NCBI GenBank assembly: GCA_007115705.1 | Contig: QXEO01000869.1 | Location: 1,736,001-1,800,000, forward strand | DNA: 64,000 nucleotides | Reading direction: 5' to 3' | From: Dactylis glomerata | Taxonomy: Eukaryota; Streptophyta; Magnoliopsida; Poales; Poaceae | In this document: positions 59,081 through 64,000 of the stretch, one piece after another | Numbering within the stretch: the first letter of the stretch is position 1 | How the letters are laid out: each line of letters begins with the position of its first letter | Notes under the pieces: model-generated | The model's input: the letters and a program-made list of their open reading frames with translations, nothing else | Databases searched by the model: none | Told to the model about the DNA's origin: nothing | Translations under genes and position numbers: made by a program

Positions 59081-59394
59081 AATTGTTCCACAAACTTGCA
59101 TCGTGATAAACACCATAGGAGTATAGAGTTTTTGATGGATGTAATCAAACCTTGTTTGACATGGTTAGATCAATGATGAAATAAACTACCAATATAATTT
59201 GTGGATTATGCTTTAGAGACTACCGCTTTTCACTGAATAGAGCACCATCATAATCCGCTGAAATGACACCGTACAAGTTATAGTTGTCTTTTCTTAAATT
59301 TTGGTATGCACGGCATATGTAAAATGTTTACAACCAAAATTGGATTAGTAAGTCTTTGTAGGTTATCCCAAAGAATGTCGATGGGTATTCCTTC

Positions 59395-60083
59395 TATTAT
59401 GAACCCAAACACATAGTGATTGTCACTAAAAGAAGTGAATTTCTTATGAAGGAGTTTCTCGCGAAAGGTTTAAGTGGGAGGAAGATAGAACTTGATGAGG
59501 TTGTTGAATCTGAGCAAGATGATCAGAGTAGTGCAGCACCAGAAAATGTTCTGGAAGCGACAACTACATTCATAGCTCACGCGTCTACAATCTGTTGTAG
59601 TCACGACATCGAAGTTCCTATTTAACCAAGTTGGTCGTAATCAAATAGTAAGATTTGAGAACGAGATATTATTAGATAATAGTAACCAACAATATACAAA
59701 GAAGCGATGATGGGCCCTGACTTCGTCATATGAATTATTCTAGCAACAATTACATATTGAGATATGATAGTTGAATAAACGAAACAACGTTCCTCTACCG
59801 GAATGCACACCAAGGATGTGTAACTGACACGACCCAATGGGTTTTGTTGATTCAAAGGTTGCTAGATATGTATGCAAACTTCTATGGTAGAAGTAAGCAT
59901 AGCGAAGTTGGAATCTTCAATGATGAAAATGTTAAAGTGTTAATTTCATCAAGATATTTGAAGATGCTTGTATTACAAGAAAGTAAGTGGGAGCGCTCAG
60001 ACATATTTCTAATACTTTATGTGGACGACATATCGTTTATTGGAAATAATGTGTTTTTCTTGATATTGTTAAGTTTTCATTAA
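59395..60083 (+). pseudogene. Integrase C-terminus and reverse transcriptase remnant of J
   Basis: The 59416-59625 block (SEFLMKEFLAKGLSGRKIEL) corresponds to the copia integrase C-terminus before RT. The 59844-60083 block keeps the RT catalytic box Y-V-D-D at 60018-60029 in the context FLILYVDDISFIGNN. Much of RT between them is lost or unreadable, so the enzyme cannot be made. Confidence 0.7.
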
Positions 60084-60540
60084 AATTAGTTTTTTGATGA
60101 AAGACTTAGGTAAAACTGGAATATTAAGCATCAATGTCTATGCAGATAGATTGAGGCACTAATATAGTTTTGCCAGAGTACATAGATGAAATATTGAATT
60201 TGTTCAATATGAAAACAATAAGAACGGTTCTTGTTGCATGGAAGAGGTTGGAGCAAGAATCAATTGTTTTGACACTTGATGAGTGAAACCGCAAGAATGA
60301 TTTTATCAATCTTGTGTTCCATGATATGTAGATCCAGATATGTCCAATGCGCTGAAAGGTTACGAGCATTCATATGATGATCGTTGGACAATAGTAAGAA
60401 TATTCTTATGTACTTTCGAAGAACTAAGAATATATTCTGTATGCAAAAGGGACAAATGGTTCATTGCAATGTGTTACATTGGCTTTGTCACATATACAGG
60501 TAAAATTTTATCTCAATTTTAAGCTATTTGTTTGAGTTAG

Positions 60541-61110
60541 AAGGTGGCACAATAAGATGGAAGAAAGTTCCATGATGACTTGGATGAGTTCCAATGTTAA
60601 CATTGTGGCGGACACTGCAACAAGGACTAAGTATATAATCGCTTTAGAAGCGGCATAAAAGATGCAAAGTGGATAGTGATAATCCAACTTATTTGTGGCA
60701 CTGTCGTCCAGGTCATATTGGCATAAAACGCATAAAGAAACTCCATTCTGATGGACTTTTGGAGTCTCTTGATTTTGAATCATTTGACACGTGCAAGCCA
60801 TGCCTCATGGGCAAGATGATCAAAAACCCGTTCTCCGGAATAATGGAGCGAGCAACGAACTTATTGGAAATCATACATACCGATGTGTGCGGACGAATGA
60901 GTATTTCGACGCACGGTGGATATCGCTATTTTTCTAAGTGTGCTAGTACTATGTAGTCCTATTGTATGACAATAGTGACAACATAGTCTCGGCCAAGAAA
61001 CAAAGGTCTCATCAGAAGACCAAGTTTATATGATGCTATCTCATACAAGATGAGTAATGCGTGCTGACGCAAAAGAATATGCAAATACAAACGGACCTGA
61101 AAGTGTCAGA
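60541..61110 (+). pseudogene. Copia RNase H of J, interrupted by an ectopic domain
   Basis: The first half reads NVNIVADTATRTKYIIALEA up to about 60664; the second half resumes near 60928 with a Y-D-N-S-D-N box (about 60962-60985) and KKQRSHQKTKF. Between them, where only some 20 codons are expected, lies the 265-bp fragment described next. Confidence 0.7.
60665..60930 (+). pseudogene. Ectopic GAG-pre-integrase/integrase N-terminal fragment in RNase H
   Basis: An open stretch reads DSDNPTYLWHCRPGHIGIKR with H-x-H zinc residues, then DTCKPCLMGKMIKNPFSGIM with the C-x2-C pair, and ends LLEIIHTDVCGRMS with the first catalytic D region. This order is wrong for copia, where the domain precedes RT. 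It is better preserved than the native copy at 58740-59080, so it is not a simple internal duplication of this decayed copy. Confidence 0.8.
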
Positions 61111-61209
61111 CCCGTAGATAAGGTTTACCACATGCAACGCGTATGAATAACACCGGAATGCCATAGGTGTTAAAGGCGCAAGTATTAACTAGATTATTGA
61201 CTCTAGTGC

Positions 61210-61220
61210 AAGTGGGAGAC
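61210..61220 (+). other. Polypurine tract of J
   Basis: AAGTGGGAGAC directly before the 3' LTR, the usual tract of the Angela/BARE group. Confidence 0.9.
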
Positions 61221-62948
61221 TGAAGGAAATATGCCCTAGAGGCAATAATAATATTGTTATTATCATATTTATTGTTCATGATAATGTTTATACTCCATGC
61301 TATAATTGTATTAAGCGGAAACATTAATACTTGTGTGGTTTGTGAACAACACCGTGTCCCTAGTACGCCTCTATGGACTAGCTCATTGATTAATGATGGT
61401 TAAGGTTTCCTAACCATAGACATGAGTTGTCAATTAATAATGAGATCATATCATTAGGAGAATGATGTGATGGACAGACCCAAATAAAGCAGAGCAATTA
61501 GATCGTGTCATTGTGTTCATCTTTGCGAAGCTTTTTCCTATGTCAAGTATTGTATTCCTTAGACCATGAGATAATACAACTCCCTGGTATCGGAAGAAAG
61601 CTTTGAGGTCATCAAACGTCATCCTATGATAGGGTGATCATAAAGGTGTCTCTCAGGTGATCGGAAAGTACTTGTTGGGTTGTATGTATCGAGATGGAAT
61701 TTGTCCCTCCCGAGTCGGAGAGATATACTTCGGGCCCACTCGGTAATCGATATCAACACCGCTTGCAAGCATGTGGTTAAGGAGTTAATCACAAAGTGAT
61801 ATCGGATTACGGAACGAGTAAAGTACTTGCTGTGAACGAGATTGAACTAGGTATGGCGATACCGACGATCGAATCTCGGGCAAGTAAAATATCGCAAGAC
61901 GAAGGGAATAAATATACGGGATTAATTGAATCCTGGCATCGTGGTTCATCCGATATGATCATCGATGAATATGTGGGAGTCAATATGGGTTTCCAGATCC
62001 CGCTATTGATTATTGATAGAAGATCATGTCTGCATATTCTCGAACCCGTAGGGTCACACACTTAACGTGCATCGACGCTAGGATAGAATGGATAATTGGT
62101 TATTGAGTTTTTCGTTCGGAGTCTCGGATGAGAACCCGGACATCACGAGAGGTTCCGGAATGGTCCGGAGAATAAGATTCATATAATGGAAAGCAGTTTT
62201 TGGGTTTCGGAAAAGTTCTGGAGTTTTTCGGTAGAGTACCAGAATGTTCTAGAAAGTTCTGAAGGGCTCCATGGTGGGGCCCACATGCCCCAAAGGGTCC
62301 ACATGGACCAAAGGGTGATGCCTACATGGGCCTGGTCGTCCATGCCCACTTGTCCTATGAGGCCAAGGGCAAAACCCTAGGGTTTTCTTATGGGCCAAGG
62401 CAAAGGAAACTTAGGGGGCAAGTTTTCTCCCTGGGGCCACCGGCTTGACTTGGAGGCTAAGGCAGCCCCCTTGGCCACCCCCCTTGACCTATTTAAAGGG
62501 GAGGGGAGGGCTGGGGCGTGCTCACCTAAAACCCTAGCCGCCGGCCCAACTGCTGCCCTCCAATCTCTCTCTCTCGCGACTGTGCGTAGGCGAAGCCCTG
62601 CCGCAGAAACTCTCCACCATAAGCACCACGCCGTCGTGCTGCCGATCCAATCTATCTCTCCACCATACTTGCTGGACCAAGGAAGGAGGAGACGTCGATG
62701 CACCGTACGTGTGCATCTCTCGGAGGCGCCGCCACTTGCGGCGTAGGATCGGATCGGATCGCTGGGAGGAGACGGCTAGTACGACTACATCATCCACGTT
62801 CTGTTGAACGTTTCCGCTGTGCGATTTCTTCAAGGGTATGAAGATCTCATCTACCTCTCTCGTTGATTACATCTCCTAGATTAGATCTTGGCTTTCTTGT
62901 TCGCATCCGTAGGAAATTTTTTGATTTACTATGCTGCGAAACCCTTCA
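61221..62948 (+). repeat. 3' LTR of J (1728 bp)
   Basis: Same length as the 5' LTR with about 20 base differences by eye; followed by AAAAG (62949-62953). Confidence 0.95.
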
Positions 62949-63384
62949 AAAAGATGTCATGCAAGTTTCTCCTTGTGAGCACGTACGACTATATACGGAA
63001 CACATGCCTATGATTGTTTGTACTAGGATGCTTTATCATTATTTATCTGCAATGCCCATCTCTCATTGATTTCATGAATTATCTTATCCATGCAACGCCC
63101 GTACATCCATCCCTATGCCTACAGTATTTGTTCCTACTGTTTACTATTGCTACTATTATTGCTGCTATTTTACTACTGTTGTTACTGTTTCACTACTATC
63201 ACCACTATAAAACTATTGCTACTGATAAACCAGTGCGAGCAAGACTGTTTCCAGGTGCAGCTGAATTGACAACTAATCTGTTAAGGTTTACATATATTCT
63301 TTGGCTCCCCTTGTGTCGAATCAATAAATTTGGGTTTTACCTCCCTCGAAGACTGTTGCGATCCCCTATACTTGTGGGTCATCA
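62949..63384 (+). repeat. 5' LTR of K, second part
   Basis: Continues the LTR after J from AAAAGATGTCATGC and ends ...CTTGTGGGTCATCA. The two parts make about 1.4 kb without the duplicated AAAAG. Confidence 0.85.
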
Positions 63385-63395
63385 AGACTATTTTC

Positions 63396-63413
63396 TGGCG
63401 CCGTTGCTGGGGA
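63396..63413 (+). other. Primer binding site of K
   Basis: TGGCGCCGTTGCTGGGGA, tRNA-Asp type, eleven bases after the LTR. Confidence 0.9.
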
Positions 63414-63472
63414 GCATAGCTTTATTTGTAAGTTCACTTGGTATTCATATTGTTCGCTGCAATCCTTTCATC

Positions 63473-64000
63473 ATGGGTAAACCTCGTGATGGGAAAGTTC
63501 CTATATTACCATCCACTACAAGAAGAGGTACGACTCTCAACACCTCTGTTGCTCTTGATTCACCTTCTGTTATGAGTAAGTTTCTTACACCACCACACGC
63601 ACGCTACTGCTACTACTTCAGCTGAGTTTGAAAATGCCACTGATAATTTAGATGATGCTTCAACTGTGCTTGATAAGAGTGGTTCACTAGGTTCCTTTTT
63701 AGACGCTACAATTGCTAGATCTAAGTTGGGAAACACCACTGTTACACCTGTTAGTTCACCTGAGTCTAGGGAATGTCCTAGTGATGATTTTGATGATGAT
63801 GCTTATAGATTTTATTGCTGAAGCTCGTGCTACTCGTAATGCTGTTAATGTTAAGGAACTTTTAGCGAGACGTGCTGTTGGATATAAATTGTCTCCTGAT
63901 CCTAAGTTTGCTACTTCTCCCATAGATATTAGAGACAAGGATTATGATTTCTCTTTAGATTTATCTTATATATCTATTGTTGAGAAAACTCCTTTTTGTG
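63473..64000 (+). pseudogene. Athila-like gag N-terminus of K, frameshifted and partial
   Basis: Starts MGKPRDGKVPILPSTTRRGT. The frame shifts near 63597 and again near 63805, where the second open block ends ...SDDFDDDAYRFYC and the third continues from ...YRFIAEARATRNAVNVKELL to ...DLSYISIVEKTPF at the window edge. The pattern is that of the N-terminal part of gag in Sabrina/WHAM-type elements. With two frameshifts in 530 bases it is not functional. Confidence 0.75.

Larger units (their letters stand above)
54542..62948 (+). mobile_element. Element J: Angela/BARE-1-like Ty1/copia element, degenerate interior
   Basis: Two 1728-bp LTRs (TGAAGG...CCTTCA) with TSD AAAAG, a tRNA-Met primer site and the polypurine tract AAGTGGGAGAC. 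The LTR start GAAATATGCCCTAGAG is characteristic of the Angela/BARE-1/WIS group. The 4951-bp interior retains recognisable gag, integrase, RT and RNase H remnants, all full of stops, and an out-of-place GAG-pre-integrase fragment inside RNase H. By eye about 20 LTR positions differ (about 1.2%). Confidence 0.9.
53575..64000 (+). mobile_element. Element K: Athila-like (WHAM/Sabrina-like) element, 5' end only
   Basis: It begins with TGATACGTCCAAAACGTATC at 53575, preceded by CTCAT, which should be its target copy. The LTR is split by J and resumes at 62949, ends at 63384, and is followed by a tRNA-Asp-type primer site and the start of gag. The rest lies beyond the window. LTR sequence differs from the A/E/F/G/H family except for the terminal inverted repeat. 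Confidence 0.85.

Overview
The window looks like intergenic, retrotransposon-saturated DNA of a large-genome grass, most likely a Triticeae species (wheat, barley, rye or Aegilops). The evidence is an Angela/BARE-1-like copia LTR with its characteristic start and tRNA-Met primer site, several Athila-like gypsy LTRs that begin TGATACGTC...ACGTATC and use a tRNA-Asp-type primer site, and a Sukkula-like large retrotransposon derivative with 4-kb LTRs. I found no ordinary host gene, rRNA, tRNA or CRISPR array. Nearly all bases belong to nested LTR retrotransposons. Family names are by resemblance; boundaries come from LTR ends, primer sites and target-site duplications (TSDs) read directly.

Layout. 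A (1-4938, minus): Athila-like element with broken gag-protease, cut by the window edge and inserted in the 3' LTR of B. B (4939 to about 14132, minus): chromovirus with gag, protease, RT, RNase H, integrase and chromodomain, all broken, plus an extra ORF between the primer site and gag. D (14133-14471 and 35639-36271): GC-rich unassigned segment that is the target of C. C (14477-35633, plus, TSD CTTTT): LTRs of about 4.0 kb around a 2.6-kb interior carrying a four-zinc-knuckle ORF. E (24237-34761, plus) lies inside the 3' LTR of C. S (28454-31903, plus, TSD CTTAT) lies inside E, making four nested levels D > C > E > S. H (36272 to about 39465, minus): an Athila-like 3' LTR and 3' tail fused to I. 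I (about 39466-39897 and 52967-53574, plus): copia fragment split by F. F (39898-52961, minus, TSD TCCTT) contains G (42652 to about 49060, plus), which has lost its 3' end. K (from 53575, plus) is an Athila-like element whose 5' LTR is split by J (54542-62948, plus, TSD AAAAG), an Angela/BARE-like copia; K runs off the window in gag.

How the parts relate. A, E, F, G and H share LTR starts and a long non-coding 3' tail, but their single coding cassette differs: A and G carry gag-protease without RT or integrase, while E and F carry an uncharacterised ORF of about 195 residues in the same position. None could transpose alone, so they must rely on a partner. C and B share the tRNA-Met primer site and similar LTR ends, so C may depend on a chromovirus like B. 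J has LTRs only about 1% different but a ruined interior with an integrase-region fragment inside RNase H, which suggests it was copied in trans.

Limits: LTR differences were counted by eye. Fine junctions of H/I, G/F and the right end of B are approximate.
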